Source: Methylacidiphilum infernorum V4
GTDB taxonomy: Bacteria; Verrucomicrobiota; Verrucomicrobiia; Methylacidiphilales; Methylacidiphilaceae
DNA length: 64,000 bases
Direction of reading: 5' to 3'
Assembly (NCBI RefSeq): GCF_000019665.1
Contig: NC_010794.1
Coordinates: 1,426,001 to 1,490,000, forward strand
Below, piece by piece: positions 1 to 8,375 of this stretch. Position 1 is the first letter of the stretch, and each line of letters opens with the position of its first letter. Below the pieces are notes generated by a model. That model saw only the letters and a program-made list of their open reading frames with translations, ran no database searches and was not told where the DNA came from. The position numbers were made by a program, and so were the translations under genes.

Positions 1-1
1 C

Positions 2-505
2 AGAGCGGATTTCACCCACAAGCTCACGACCCGGCTCTGCCGTAAAAACCAAGCGGTGGTGATCGAGGATTTGCGCGTCAAAGGCATGTTGGCAAACGAC
101 CGACTGGCCCGTGCCATCAGCGACGTGGGCTTGGGGATGTTTCGCGCGCAGATCGAGTACAAGGCGAGGCGCTACGGCACGCGGCTCATCATCGCCGATC
201 GCTGGTATCCGAGCAGTCGCCTGTGTTCGGTTTGCGGGTGGAAGAACGAGGCGCTGACGCTCAAGGATCGGAGCTGGACGTGTCCCGAGTGCGGCGCGCA
301 CCACGACCGCGACTTCAACGCGGCGCTCAACCTCAAACGGCTGGCAACCGCAACTGCCCTACCCGTGGCGAGTCCGTCTGGTAACAGCGGCGTTGCGGCA
401 GAGATGGTCTCTGCCGTAGTCGGGAAAGTTACGCCTGTCAGAGACGATTCCGTTGAGGAATCGGGGCAGGAAGAGAACAGTGCGCACCTTTGCGCACGTT
501 TTTGA
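2..505 (+). CDS. tnpB: TnpB-like RNA-guided nuclease, C-terminal part
   Basis: The reading frame is open from the window edge, so the N-terminus lies outside. Visible parts are a RuvC-II type segment (VVIEDLRVKGML), a zinc ribbon with two CxxC pairs (CSVCGW and CPECG) and the final RuvC motif [12 protein letters not shown] with its aspartate. TnpB proteins of IS605/IS607 elements are compact RNA-guided endonucleases that help retain the transposon; their guide RNA comes from the 3' end of the element. The last 50 or so residues after the RuvC motif are low in recognisable structure and overlap the hairpin at 480-497, as expected if this DNA also encodes the guide RNA scaffold. Completeness and activity cannot be judged from this window. 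Confidence 0.85.
   Translation, partial: RADFTHKLTTRLCRKNQAVVIEDLRVKGMLANDRLARAISDVGLGMFRAQIEYKARRYGTRLIIADRWYPSSRLCSVCGWKNEALTLKDRSWTCPECGAHHDRDFNAALNLKRLATATALPVASPSGNSGVAAEMVSAVVGKVTPVRDDSVEESGQEENSAHLCARF
480..497 (+). other. Hairpin near IS right end, possible guide-RNA (omega RNA) stem
   Basis: A perfect inverted repeat, GTGCGCA and TGCGCAC around a CCTT loop, followed by a short T run. It lies within the last codons of tnpB, about 15 bases from the IS end, and is conserved in the second copy (6693-6710). IS605/IS607 right ends are known to encode the TnpB guide-RNA scaffold; assigning this stem to it is inference. Confidence 0.45.
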
Positions 506-713
506 TAGCAGAATTTAAAAATACTCTCTTATTCGATCGGTAATCTTAAAAGAAAAAAATTAAAGGAAAAACAAACGTCCTTGGTTTTATAAACGATTTT
601 CCATTCCCTTGTAAAGGCTTAAAGAAGTATTTTCAAAATCCCAAGTTCAATCTTTAGAAGAATCTTTTGCGGCAATGCTTAAGGCTTGATTAGGTTCTTT
701 TTTAAAACTATAC

Positions 714-1487
714 TTGCAAATTAAACAGCAAAAAAGCTTTGGAGTTGTGATTTATTTTCTCTATCTGGTTGTTTTCTTTTTTCTTTTTCCTTCTTCCTTT
801 GTTTTGGCCATTGACCACTTTTCTCAAGTTTTGATCGATCCCGGACATGGGGGGATAGATACGGGAGGAACAAGCGGGAAAAGAACAAGCTATTACCTGG
901 TAGAAAAAGAATTGACCCTCGATGTTGCCCGTAGGCTTGCCCATGAACTACGAAAATCAGGGCTAAAAGTGATATTAACAAGAACAGGGGATCGATTCGT
1001 TGACCTGGATGAGAGGGTTAATCTCGCTAACCGCTTAGGCAAAGGAACAATCCTTGTAAGCATCCATTTCGATGCCCTTTCTAATCGCCATGCAAGGGGA
1101 ATTAAAACCTATTTCTGGCATGCCAATAGTTTTGGATTGGCCACAAGAATACAAAGAAGCCTTGTTAAAATCACGGGAGAAAAAGATCTCGGTGTCATCC
1201 GTCGCCGGTTACGTCTCACACGTAATCCCACCATACCGGCCGTTTTGTGTGAATGCGGGTTCATGACCAACCCCTACGAAAATAAACTGTTGGCTTCCGC
1301 TTCGTATAGGAACACTTTAGCCGTTGCCATTGGTCGAGGAATACTTGAAGAAAAACGTCTCGGAGATTTTGGGATCACTCCCGTGGCCGAAATTTGGGCT
1401 CCCCTTTCCAAGGCTTCCGATTCACCCCGACATGCCCATCATAAAAAAACAAAAAGGAAAAAGCCCGTCAAAAAACTCGAGGCTTGA
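714..1487 (+). CDS. N-acetylmuramoyl-L-alanine amidase (Amidase_3, AmiC-like)
   Basis: A secreted zinc amidase that cleaves the bond between N-acetylmuramic acid and L-alanine in peptidoglycan, for cell separation or wall turnover. A hydrophobic signal segment covers residues 9-32. The Amidase_3 zinc and catalytic residues are visible: H45 in DPGHGG, E64 in the VEKELTLD segment, H117 in SIHFDA and E179 in LCECGFMTN. The C-terminus is a lysine/histidine-rich tail (about residues 240-257) that could hold the enzyme to the acidic cell wall. No in-frame ATG precedes the signal segment, so a TTG at 714 is the best start; a GTG slightly downstream is possible. It is transcribed alone, followed by a serine hydrolase on the same strand. 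Confidence 0.85.
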   Translation: MQIKQQKSFGVVIYFLYLVVFFFLFPSSFVLAIDHFSQVLIDPGHGGIDTGGTSGKRTSYYLVEKELTLDVARRLAHELRKSGLKVILTRTGDRFVDLDERVNLANRLGKGTILVSIHFDALSNRHARGIKTYFWHANSFGLATRIQRSLVKITGEKDLGVIRRRLRLTRNPTIPAVLCECGFMTNPYENKLLASASYRNTLAVAIGRGILEEKRLGDFGITPVAEIWAPLSKASDSPRHAHHKKTKRKKPVKKLEA

Positions 1488-1574
1488 CCAAAAAAAAAAC
1501 GAGATTGCCTGGAGCCAAAAAAGGGATTTTTTAAACAAAGCTCTGCAAATAAAACAAAAAAATGACAATTTTGT

Positions 1575-2639
1575 ATGAAAGTTTGCCCAAGGGTTTTTTG
1601 GTTTCTTTTTTTGATCTTGTTATTCTTTTCTATAAGCCCTTCAGTTTTTCCCCGATCCCCCTCCTTTTTCCCGGCTCTACAAATCCAGAAAGCCGCCGCT
1701 TATTCCAGGGTCCACAACCACCTGTCCCTCCTTATTATCAAGGATGGACAGGTTCTTCATGAAGAATATTCAGCCGGCAATGGCCCCCTTCTCCGCCACC
1801 GGATATTCAGCGGCACAAAAGGTTTTTGGGGAGTAATCGCCATGAAGGCTCAAGAAGAAAAGATCCTTTCCCTGCATGAACCCGTATGTTTAACAATCCA
1901 AGAATGGAAAGAAGCAGCCGACTTCAGGAAAAAAATTACCGTTTATGATCTTCTTCATTTTACAGATGGGATAGAACCCGCCTTTTACTTGCATAATGAT
2001 GGTTTCTTGGATAGGAATTTCCATGCCCTTTTGCTAAAACCTGTCAGGGCCCCTGGTTCCATTTTCACTTATGGCCCCAGCCATTTACAGATATTTTGCG
2101 AACTTCTGAATCGAAAGCTAAGCCAAAGGGGGATGACCGCTTGTGAATACATGGAGAAAAACCTCCTGGAACCGTTGGAAATCCACAACGTGGAATTTAA
2201 AAGAGACGGTCATGGCAATCCTCTCCTTGCCGCTGGATTTCGGCTAACCGCTAGAGAATGGGCCAGATTAGGAGAACTGATCCTCAATAAAGGTTGGTTT
2301 AAAGGAAAAAAAATCATTTCTTGGGAATACTTAAGAGAATGTTTTCAAGGTAGCCCTATCAATCCTCTTTATGGCATAGGATTCTGGGTTAATTCCCTTG
2401 CTCCCTACGGCAGAGAAATCGATGTTGAAACGGAACTCAGCAAACCCTGGGAAAAAGCGAACTGGAAAAACGGCTCTCTATGTAATGATGCTCCTTCCGA
2501 TCTTGTGGAATCCATCGGTTCGGCCAACCAAAGGATGTTTGTCATTCCTTCAATGCATTTAATTATTGTTAGGCAATCTCACGGCGGGGGTTTTTCGGAT
2601 AGAACTTTCCTCAAGCTCCTTTTGGGGGCAAATGGGTAA
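1575..2639 (+). CDS. Secreted serine hydrolase, class C beta-lactamase/PBP4-like
   Basis: A 354-residue protein of the beta-lactamase-related serine hydrolase family (Pfam Beta-lactamase, PF00144 type). A strongly hydrophobic N-terminus (residues 8-25) acts as export signal. The catalytic SxxK motif is S79-G-T-K82, and a YGPS segment near residue 174 occupies the place of the YxN motif. Family members include esterases, D-aminopeptidases and peptidoglycan hydrolases, so the substrate cannot be named; the neighbouring amidase suggests a cell-wall role, by inference. The gene begins 88 bases after the amidase, probably in the same transcript. Confidence 0.75.
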   Translation: MKVCPRVFWFLFLILLFFSISPSVFPRSPSFFPALQIQKAAAYSRVHNHLSLLIIKDGQVLHEEYSAGNGPLLRHRIFSGTKGFWGVIAMKAQEEKILSLHEPVCLTIQEWKEAADFRKKITVYDLLHFTDGIEPAFYLHNDGFLDRNFHALLLKPVRAPGSIFTYGPSHLQIFCELLNRKLSQRGMTACEYMEKNLLEPLEIHNVEFKRDGHGNPLLAAGFRLTAREWARLGELILNKGWFKGKKIISWEYLRECFQGSPINPLYGIGFWVNSLAPYGREIDVETELSKPWEKANWKNGSLCNDAPSDLVESIGSANQRMFVIPSMHLIIVRQSHGGGFSDRTFLKLLLGANG

Positions 2640-2702
2640 CATCTCGAGAACATTAAATGCCGCCGATTTCTTCCTTTTTAGCTTTCTTGAATTACCATAA
2701 CT

Positions 2703-3794
2703 TTAGCCTTCAGGCTTGAAAGCAACGATCAGTCCTGCCTCTTTTGGATTCCACTTGTACCCAAAGCCAAAGGGTAGAGGCTCATGGTCTTGACTTGCAA
2801 AAGCTTCTTCCAAGTCCTTCTGGTAAAACTCCCTGAAAATGTTTAAAGGGGGGGTATAAACTCCAAATAGGAAAACTTTTCTACCTGCACCAACAAGATA
2901 GCGGTAAGGAACACCGCTGTCATCCTGCACGATTGCTTGGCTGTGGGAAAGCAGAAATCCCCTTAAAGAAGAAAAACCCTCCCCGTGAAGAAGATAGGAA
3001 GCCGATTTAATAACGGTATTGAAAGATCCAAGAGAAGAAAGAAAACGCATCAGGCTATCTTCGATTCCTCCATTGGAGAGATCGGACTGAAAGTAATATA
3101 AAGTTTTAAGTTCACCATGGCTGTAAAACCGAATGATGGTTGTTGAAGCCGTAGTTCTGCAATCCACAATTTTAGCCCCCGAACGAACGATCATGATAAG
3201 AAAAAGAGGAACGTTTCCACCAAGCAGGGAAAGATCCTGGCGCAATTCCTTGGTCACAAAATAACCCGCTTTGAAATAACTGTGCAAGGAAGATAAAATA
3301 AGAGGGAAAGTTTTTTCAAAAGTTTTCACCGATTCCAGGCTCGGGCATCTGCCGGGCATTTCTCGGCTCGCCAAAACATAGACTGTTGCTAGGGGAAAGA
3401 GACTCAGGGGAAACATTAAATCAGGCCCACTAAAAGGGTAAAAAACCGGCAAAGCCGGATCAATCAATCGACTTAGTTTTTCTTTAGAGAAATCCCGAAT
3501 GGGTTTCCACGACCACAAGTCCCGCTTTTGCCATTGCTTTTCCAAGGAAGCTGCATACAGCTGCCATGACTGGGTCTTTTCGTAATCAAAAAGAAGCTCG
3601 GATTGTTTTTTCTCCACCGGCAGCCCTCCTAAAAATAAGCTGATCGTATCTATGCTTATTTTATTTGAAGGGCCGGAGGGGAGTACTTCTTCTTGCTCGT
3701 TCTGACCAAAAAGGCTCCATAGCGGGATACAACCCAAAAGGAACAACAAAAGGCCGGACTTTACCAAAAAACTTTTATTTCTTAGACTCATCAT
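2703..3794 (-). CDS. Unknown secreted protein, possible lipoprotein
   Basis: I do not recognise a family. From the ATG at 3794 the protein has about 363 residues, starting with a basic stretch and a hydrophobic segment ending in LLGC, which looks like a lipobox. The rest is a soluble alpha/beta-type sequence without obvious repeats or catalytic motifs. An upstream in-frame ATG at 3884 would put about 30 residues before the signal segment and has no visible ribosome-binding site, so the internal start is preferred. It lies downstream of the APC permease on the same strand, possibly co-transcribed. Confidence 0.55.
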   Translation of the reverse strand: MMSLRNKSFLVKSGLLLFLLGCIPLWSLFGQNEQEEVLPSGPSNKISIDTISLFLGGLPVEKKQSELLFDYEKTQSWQLYAASLEKQWQKRDLWSWKPIRDFSKEKLSRLIDPALPVFYPFSGPDLMFPLSLFPLATVYVLASREMPGRCPSLESVKTFEKTFPLILSSLHSYFKAGYFVTKELRQDLSLLGGNVPLFLIMIVRSGAKIVDCRTTASTTIIRFYSHGELKTLYYFQSDLSNGGIEDSLMRFLSSLGSFNTVIKSASYLLHGEGFSSLRGFLLSHSQAIVQDDSGVPYRYLVGAGRKVFLFGVYTPPLNIFREFYQKDLEEAFASQDHEPLPFGFGYKWNPKEAGLIVAFKPEG

Positions 3795-3893
3795 CTTCTC
3801 GAATAAAGAATGGCAGCTCAGTGTAAGCTGGAACTCGGTGATAATACTTATCTCCTTGCTATTCAAGACAAAAAAAGGCATCAAGAAGCAAGA

Positions 3894-5207
3894 TTATCTT
3901 TTATCGTTGAAAGAACCGACCCCTCTTTTGGAGAAAAAATACACAACCACACCTACCCCAAAAGTCGACAACCCGAGAAGCGACTCGATAGGTCGTTGTC
4001 GAAAAACCTGCAGGAGTACTATGGATTCAACAATGACATAGAGTAGGGGAGTAAAAGGATAACCCCAAGTAGAGTAAAACCCTTTGGCTAGCGGTTCCTT
4101 GACTCGCAAGACGATAACGCCTAGAACCGTGAGAACCGTGGAAAGTCCCAAGGAAAATTCCACATAGGTAATGATTCGTGCAAAAGAGGAGCTCAAGAGC
4201 AAACAAAACATAATTAAGCCTTGGAGCATCAAGCCCACATAGGGAACGCCATCACTCGAACGTTTACTCAAGATCCTAAAAACAGGATAGTCTTCACCGA
4301 TAGCTGCAGCCACCCTTGGACCTATCCATGCCATGGCACTCAGGGAGGAAAGAAGGCATATGCCGATCAAAAAACCTGCAAAACGGCTACCCCAATCACC
4401 GAAAATTTGTTTGGCCACGATAGCTCCAACTTCGATTTGACCTGAAATTTGTTCCCTGGGAACAGAAAAAACAAATATTCCGTTCAGTAAAGTGTAGATA
4501 ATCATCACTACCGTTGTCCCTAAAATAAGGGACAGGGGGATATTTTTTTTAGGATTCTCGATCTCTCCCGCAATATAGGCCGCGGCATTCCAGCCCGAAT
4601 ACGAATACATGGTATAGATAAAACATAAGGCGAAAGGGGGACTAAAAAAAACCGACAACTCCGCCGGTTTAGGTAAAAGATCGGCCGCTCGAAGATCCAT
4701 ATGCCCAATACCATTGAAAATAAAAAAAAAGATTAATCCAATCTCGATGACGATGAAGATATTTTGGAAAATCGATTCCCAGCTCACGCTACGAAGATGA
4801 AAAACATAGACAAAAGCGGATAAAAAAAGGGATATCCATAAGGGAGGAATGGTGGGGAAAACATAACTAAAATACTTGCCAAGAGCCATTGCGGTTGCTG
4901 CCGAAGGAGCAGCAAAACCTATCGTCACAGAAAGCCACCCCGCTAGGAAACCGAGCAGGGGATGATAAATTTTACTCAAAAAAATATATTCTCCTCCCGA
5001 TCTTTTAAAACGCGCCCCCAATTCGGCATAACAAAGAGCGCCACTCAAGGCAATGATACCGCCCATGATCCATATACAGAGGATCACAAAAGCTGAAGAG
5101 ATCTCTTTTATTTGAAACCCCACCGTCGTAAAGACACCGGTGCCGATCATGTTGGCAACAACAATTGAGAAGGCCGTAAGAGGAGATATCTTCTTAAATC
5201 CGATCAT
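3894..5207 (-). CDS. APC-family amino acid permease
   Basis: A 437-residue integral membrane protein with about twelve hydrophobic segments. The N-terminus, with SIVVANMIGTGVF after a short cytoplasmic lead, is the conserved first helix of amino acid-polyamine-organocation (APC) transporters; the GGEYIFL segment and SGWNAAAYIAGEIENPKKNIP are also family hallmarks. Members import amino acids by proton symport or exchange; the substrate cannot be told from sequence. The gene is divergent from a class III aminotransferase at 5312, with a 104-base spacer that could hold both promoters, so uptake and transamination of the same amino compound is a reasonable guess. Confidence 0.85.
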   Translation of the reverse strand: MIGFKKISPLTAFSIVVANMIGTGVFTTVGFQIKEISSAFVILCIWIMGGIIALSGALCYAELGARFKRSGGEYIFLSKIYHPLLGFLAGWLSVTIGFAAPSAATAMALGKYFSYVFPTIPPLWISLFLSAFVYVFHLRSVSWESIFQNIFIVIEIGLIFFFIFNGIGHMDLRAADLLPKPAELSVFFSPPFALCFIYTMYSYSGWNAAAYIAGEIENPKKNIPLSLILGTTVVMIIYTLLNGIFVFSVPREQISGQIEVGAIVAKQIFGDWGSRFAGFLIGICLLSSLSAMAWIGPRVAAAIGEDYPVFRILSKRSSDGVPYVGLMLQGLIMFCLLLSSSFARIITYVEFSLGLSTVLTVLGVIVLRVKEPLAKGFYSTWGYPFTPLLYVIVESIVLLQVFRQRPIESLLGLSTFGVGVVVYFFSKRGVGSFNDKR

Positions 5208-5311
5208 GGTGCTAAAAATTTTCCCTATTTTTAAATCAAAATACCAATCTATTCTTCTTTCCTTTTGGTTTACCCTTGCCCTAAACTTGTTGTATTACAA
5301 ATAAAACTGAT

Positions 5312-6646
5312 ATGGATGGTTCCTCTTGTCATTTCTTTCATCCTCCTGCGGACTTTCCCTCTTTGTACATAAGCAGAGCCCAGGGCATATACCTTTACAC
5401 AAAAGAGGGAAAAAAGATCCTCGATGCGGCTTCGGGAGCGGTGGTGGTCAATGTCGGTCAAGGCAGGGAAGAAATTGCAAAAATAGCGCTAGATCAGCTC
5501 AGAACCCTTAATTATATCGTTCCCTTGTGGACGTCAAAACCTTTAGAAGACCTGGTCAAGAAATTAGCCGAGTGGGTTCCATCCAAAGCATATAGGTTTT
5601 ATTTTACAACGGGGGGAGCGGAAGCGGTAGAGGCTGCCTTTCGATTTGCCTTTTTATATCAGGCAATGGAAAATAAACCCTGGAAAAAAAATATTCTTTC
5701 CCGATTTACTTCTTATCATGGAATAACCCTTGGAGCGTTATCCGCCAGCGGCAATAGAATAAGAAGGAAAAACCTAGAGCATTGCCTCGTGGATTGGCCT
5801 AAAATTCCCCCTCCTTACTGTTATCGCTGCCCATGGTCCAAGTCCTATCCTTCTTGTGGTATTGCTTGTGCCCAGGCTCTAGAAGATCTACTTAAAACGA
5901 AAGCCGGAGAAAGTATAGCCGGCTTTATTGCAGAGCCCATTATAGGAGCTAGTGGAGGAGCTATTGTCCCCGTCGATGAATATTGGCCTAAAATCGCCGA
6001 AATTTGCAAAAAACATGAGATTTTATTGATCATGGATGAAGTCATGACAGGTTTTGGAAGAACGGGAAAACGCTTTGCCTTTGAACATTGGGATATAGAA
6101 CCCGACATCATTGTCAGTGCTAAGGGCCTTTCCGGTGGATACAGCCCCATGGGGATGATCGCCGTCAAAGAAGAACTCGTCCGGAATTGCGAAAAAAAGG
6201 CAAAAAATTTCATGTTTTATACCTATACATCCCATCCCTTGGGCTGTGCTATCGCCACAAAAATTCTTGAACTTATCGATGAAGAAAAACTCGTGGAACG
6301 TTCAAGCCGCATAGGTGCTTTTTTAGGAGACTCTTTAAAAAAGACACTGCTGAATCATCCTTTAGTCGGAGACATCAGGGGCAAAGGACTTTTCTGGGGA
6401 GTGGAAATCGTTCGAAACAAAGAAACAAAAGAACCTTTTGATCCAACGGAAGGCTCTCTTAGCAAGGTTATAAAAACCGCCCTCGACCTCGGGGTATTTT
6501 TCTATCCTTGCCAAGGAATGGCGGATGGTTTCTCAGGAGAAGCCCTGCTCATCTCTCCTCCTTTAACCGTGAATGAAGTGCAGATCGCAACCATTGTCAG
6601 CGTACTAAAAGAAAGCCTCGATCTTCTCCAGCAGTCCTTGAGATAG
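5312..6646 (+). CDS. Class III PLP-dependent aminotransferase
   Basis: A 444-residue cytoplasmic aminotransferase of the ornithine/GABA/beta-alanine group. The PLP phosphate site includes TTGGAEAVEAA (near 99-109), the ring-pairing aspartate is D242 in LIMDEVMTGFGR and the Schiff-base lysine is K271 in SAKGLSGGY. A cluster of cysteines (C170, C173, C182, C186) occurs in many members of this subfamily and may bind metal. The amino donor cannot be fixed from the sequence. The gene is divergent from an APC amino acid permease and ends 32 bases before the IS607 remnant, whose insertion left it intact. Confidence 0.85.
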   Translation: MDGSSCHFFHPPADFPSLYISRAQGIYLYTKEGKKILDAASGAVVVNVGQGREEIAKIALDQLRTLNYIVPLWTSKPLEDLVKKLAEWVPSKAYRFYFTTGGAEAVEAAFRFAFLYQAMENKPWKKNILSRFTSYHGITLGALSASGNRIRRKNLEHCLVDWPKIPPPYCYRCPWSKSYPSCGIACAQALEDLLKTKAGESIAGFIAEPIIGASGGAIVPVDEYWPKIAEICKKHEILLIMDEVMTGFGRTGKRFAFEHWDIEPDIIVSAKGLSGGYSPMGMIAVKEELVRNCEKKAKNFMFYTYTSHPLGCAIATKILELIDEEKLVERSSRIGAFLGDSLKKTLLNHPLVGDIRGKGLFWGVEIVRNKETKEPFDPTEGSLSKVIKTALDLGVFFYPCQGMADGFSGEALLISPPLTVNEVQIATIVSVLKESLDLLQQSLR

Positions 6647-6677
6647 GCCTAATGAAGATCGGCATAGCAGGACTCAG

Positions 6678-7225
6678 TCTGCTATCAAAAACGTGCGCAA
6701 AGGTGCGCACTGTTCTCTTCCTGCCCCGATTCCTCAACGGAATCGTCTCTGACAGGCGTAACTTTCCCGACTACGGCAGAGACCATCTCTGCCGCAGTGC
6801 CGCTGTTACCAGACGGACTCGCCACGGGTAGGGCAGTTGCGGTTGCCAGCCGTTTGAGGTTGAGCGCCGCGTTGAAGTCGCGGTCGTGGTGCGTGCCGCA
6901 CTCGGGACACGTCCAGCTCCGATCCTTGAGCGTCAGCGCCTCGTTCTTCCACCCGCAAACCGAACACAGGCGACTGCTCGGATACCAGCGATCGGCGATG
7001 ATGAGCCGCGCCGGCTCGGACACCGCATGGCGCAGGCCGAGAAAATCACGAAGCTGTGATTCGGTGTAAAGCCTTCGGTTGCTGTCGGTCCGCGCCGCAG
7101 GAATTAGTCGGCCTTCACGCTCCCATCGCTGCATGGTCTTGACCGAGACCCCCAGCAGCTTGGCCGCCCGGCCCGTGCTCATAGTGCTTTCCATGCCCTA
7201 CATAATACACCATTACGCACTATTT
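6678..7225 (-). mobile_element. IS607-family internal-deletion derivative
   Basis: A short IS copy whose right end (6678) matches the end of the element at 1-512 in inverted orientation. It keeps the start of the recombinase gene and the end of tnpB but nothing between, so it cannot move by itself; a MITE-like passenger state is likely. The left boundary is uncertain, somewhere between the start codon at 7194 and about 7230, where the sequence becomes A+T-rich like the chromosome. It lies between the aminotransferase and an alpha/beta hydrolase and disrupts neither. Confidence 0.8.
6685..7194 (-). pseudogene. Chimeric IS607 ORF: TnpA helix-turn-helix fused to TnpB tail
   Basis: A 169-codon frame in two unrelated parts. 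Residues 1-62 are a MerR-like DNA-binding domain ([20 protein letters not shown] with a DSNRRLY wing), as found at the N-terminus of IS607 serine recombinases. Residues 63-169 are the TnpB C-terminus with zinc ribbon (CSVCGW, CPECG) and final RuvC motif, nearly identical to the copy at 2-505 (C-G-T-H-H for C-G-A-H-H, and one V to T change). The recombinase catalytic domain and the first two RuvC motifs are missing. The join is at RLIIADR, which resembles the usual recombinase sequence RLI.YCRVS, so deletion between short repeats is likely. The frame is open, so a small protein with DNA-binding and zinc-ribbon parts could still be made. Confidence 0.8.
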
Positions 7226-7265
7226 GCAATACTAGAGTTTAGCTCCAAACCGTTTTTTAAATCTT

Positions 7266-7931
7266 TTAGAGGGATTTGGGCCAATGCCTGGAAAACCAAT
7301 CAGCGGCAACGTTGGCTACCTGATCTAAAGTTCCAGGTTCTTCAAAAAGATGTGAAGCACCAGAAATAACCACCAGTTCTTTTTCGCACCGAAGCAAGTC
7401 AAGGGCTTGTTCATTAAGTCTCAAAACAAATTCATCTAGGCCGCCCACAATAAACAAGGTAGGAGCCTTCACTTTTGCGAGGGATTCTCCCGCCAAATCA
7501 GGCCTTCCTCCACGGGAAACCACGGCTTTTACCTTTTCCCCTAGCTCGGCGGCTGCGACTAAAGCAGCCCCTCCTCCGGTGCTTGAACCAAAAAATCCTA
7601 TTGAAAAGCTCCTTGTCAGTCTTTGTGTTTTAAGCCAATGTGCTGCTCCTACAAGCCTTTGGGCAAGCAGCCCTATGTCAAACCGGTAGATCCCGCTAAA
7701 TTCGTCTTCAGCTTCTTCATCAGAAGTAAGAAGATCAAAAAGAAGGGTAGCCGACCCTTTTTCCCTCAACTTCCTGGCTACAAACTGGTTCCTAGGACTA
7801 AAACGACTGCTTCCGCTCCCATGAGCAAAAAGGACTATTCCCCTAGCCCCTGGAGGAATTTCCAATGTTCCGGGAAGGGCAAGATCACCGATAATTACAT
7901 TGACTTCCTCTTTCAAGGCTTCGTTAGTCAC
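7266..7931 (-). CDS. Alpha/beta hydrolase, dienelactone hydrolase-like
   Basis: A 221-residue cytoplasmic alpha/beta hydrolase. The oxyanion region is VLFAHGSGSSRFSPRN, the nucleophile is S117 in GSSTGG, the acid is in VGGLDEFV and the histidine in GASHLFEE. The family includes dienelactone hydrolases and other small esterases; the substrate is unknown. A GTG at 7931 is used as start because no ATG precedes the first strand; an AGGAG lies almost on top of it, so a nearby start is possible. No partner gene is close. Confidence 0.75.
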   Translation of the reverse strand: MTNEALKEEVNVIIGDLALPGTLEIPPGARGIVLFAHGSGSSRFSPRNQFVARKLREKGSATLLFDLLTSDEEAEDEFSGIYRFDIGLLAQRLVGAAHWLKTQRLTRSFSIGFFGSSTGGGAALVAAAELGEKVKAVVSRGGRPDLAGESLAKVKAPTLFIVGGLDEFVLRLNEQALDLLRCEKELVVISGASHLFEEPGTLDQVANVAADWFSRHWPKSL

Positions 7932-8311
7932 TCCTCACATTATGGCCCCGAATTAAGGCAAAATCAAGGAACGGTTAGGCCGTTTTATGCGGTCTATTCC
8001 TCATCAGAACATATCCTGATCTTCAATAACTGCCCGAGCATGTTCTTTAGCTTTCTTGACAGGGGGGGCAACTGCCTGCTATTACCCAAATAGCCCTGCT
8101 CGAGTCACCACCTTTGCAAATATATCCTATCTTCTGCAATTAAAATATCAGAGTTTTTTAAGACTAACCCCTTGTATATCCAAAATCCAAACGCACAAAA
8201 GGATCTTCTCTGCGACGATTGGCATAGGAGAATCCGCGGAGCAATAAAAGAATAGAGGGCTATTTAGCTTGAATTGATCTTCCCTTGGAGATCATCCTTT
8301 TTGGCTATACC
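7932..8311. other. Gene-poor stretch upstream of the hydrolase
   Basis: About 380 bases without a convincing gene. On the minus strand, at about 8005-8070, a short frame of some 24 codons ending in KEHARAVIEDQDMF looks protein-like but has no start codon; it may be the tail of a decayed gene. The hydrolase promoter should also lie here. No tRNA or known riboswitch was recognised. Confidence 0.4.
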
Positions 8312-8335
8312 AAAAAAACCACCCCCTTGAGTGGT
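8312..8335 (-). terminator. Rho-independent terminator of argG
   Basis: Read on the minus strand, a seven-pair stem (ACCACTC with GGGTGGT, one G-T pair, AAGG loop) is followed directly by seven T residues. It lies about 40 bases after the argG stop codon and should end the dxs-argG transcript. Confidence 0.75.
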
Positions 8336-8375
8336 CATGGATCAAATAGGCATAATATCGACCAGGGATATGTAA

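Larger units (their letters stand above)
1..512 (+). mobile_element. IS607-family insertion sequence, right end (truncated by window edge)
   Basis: The right part of an IS element carrying the end of tnpB. It is assigned to IS607 rather than IS605 because a second copy at 6678-7225 shares this 3' end and begins with the MerR-like helix-turn-helix typical of IS607 serine recombinases. The two copies stay alike through position 512 (matching 6678 on the other strand) and then diverge, which places the right end at about 510-512. The base composition is more G+C-rich than the flanking chromosome, suggesting a foreign origin. Confidence 0.8.
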
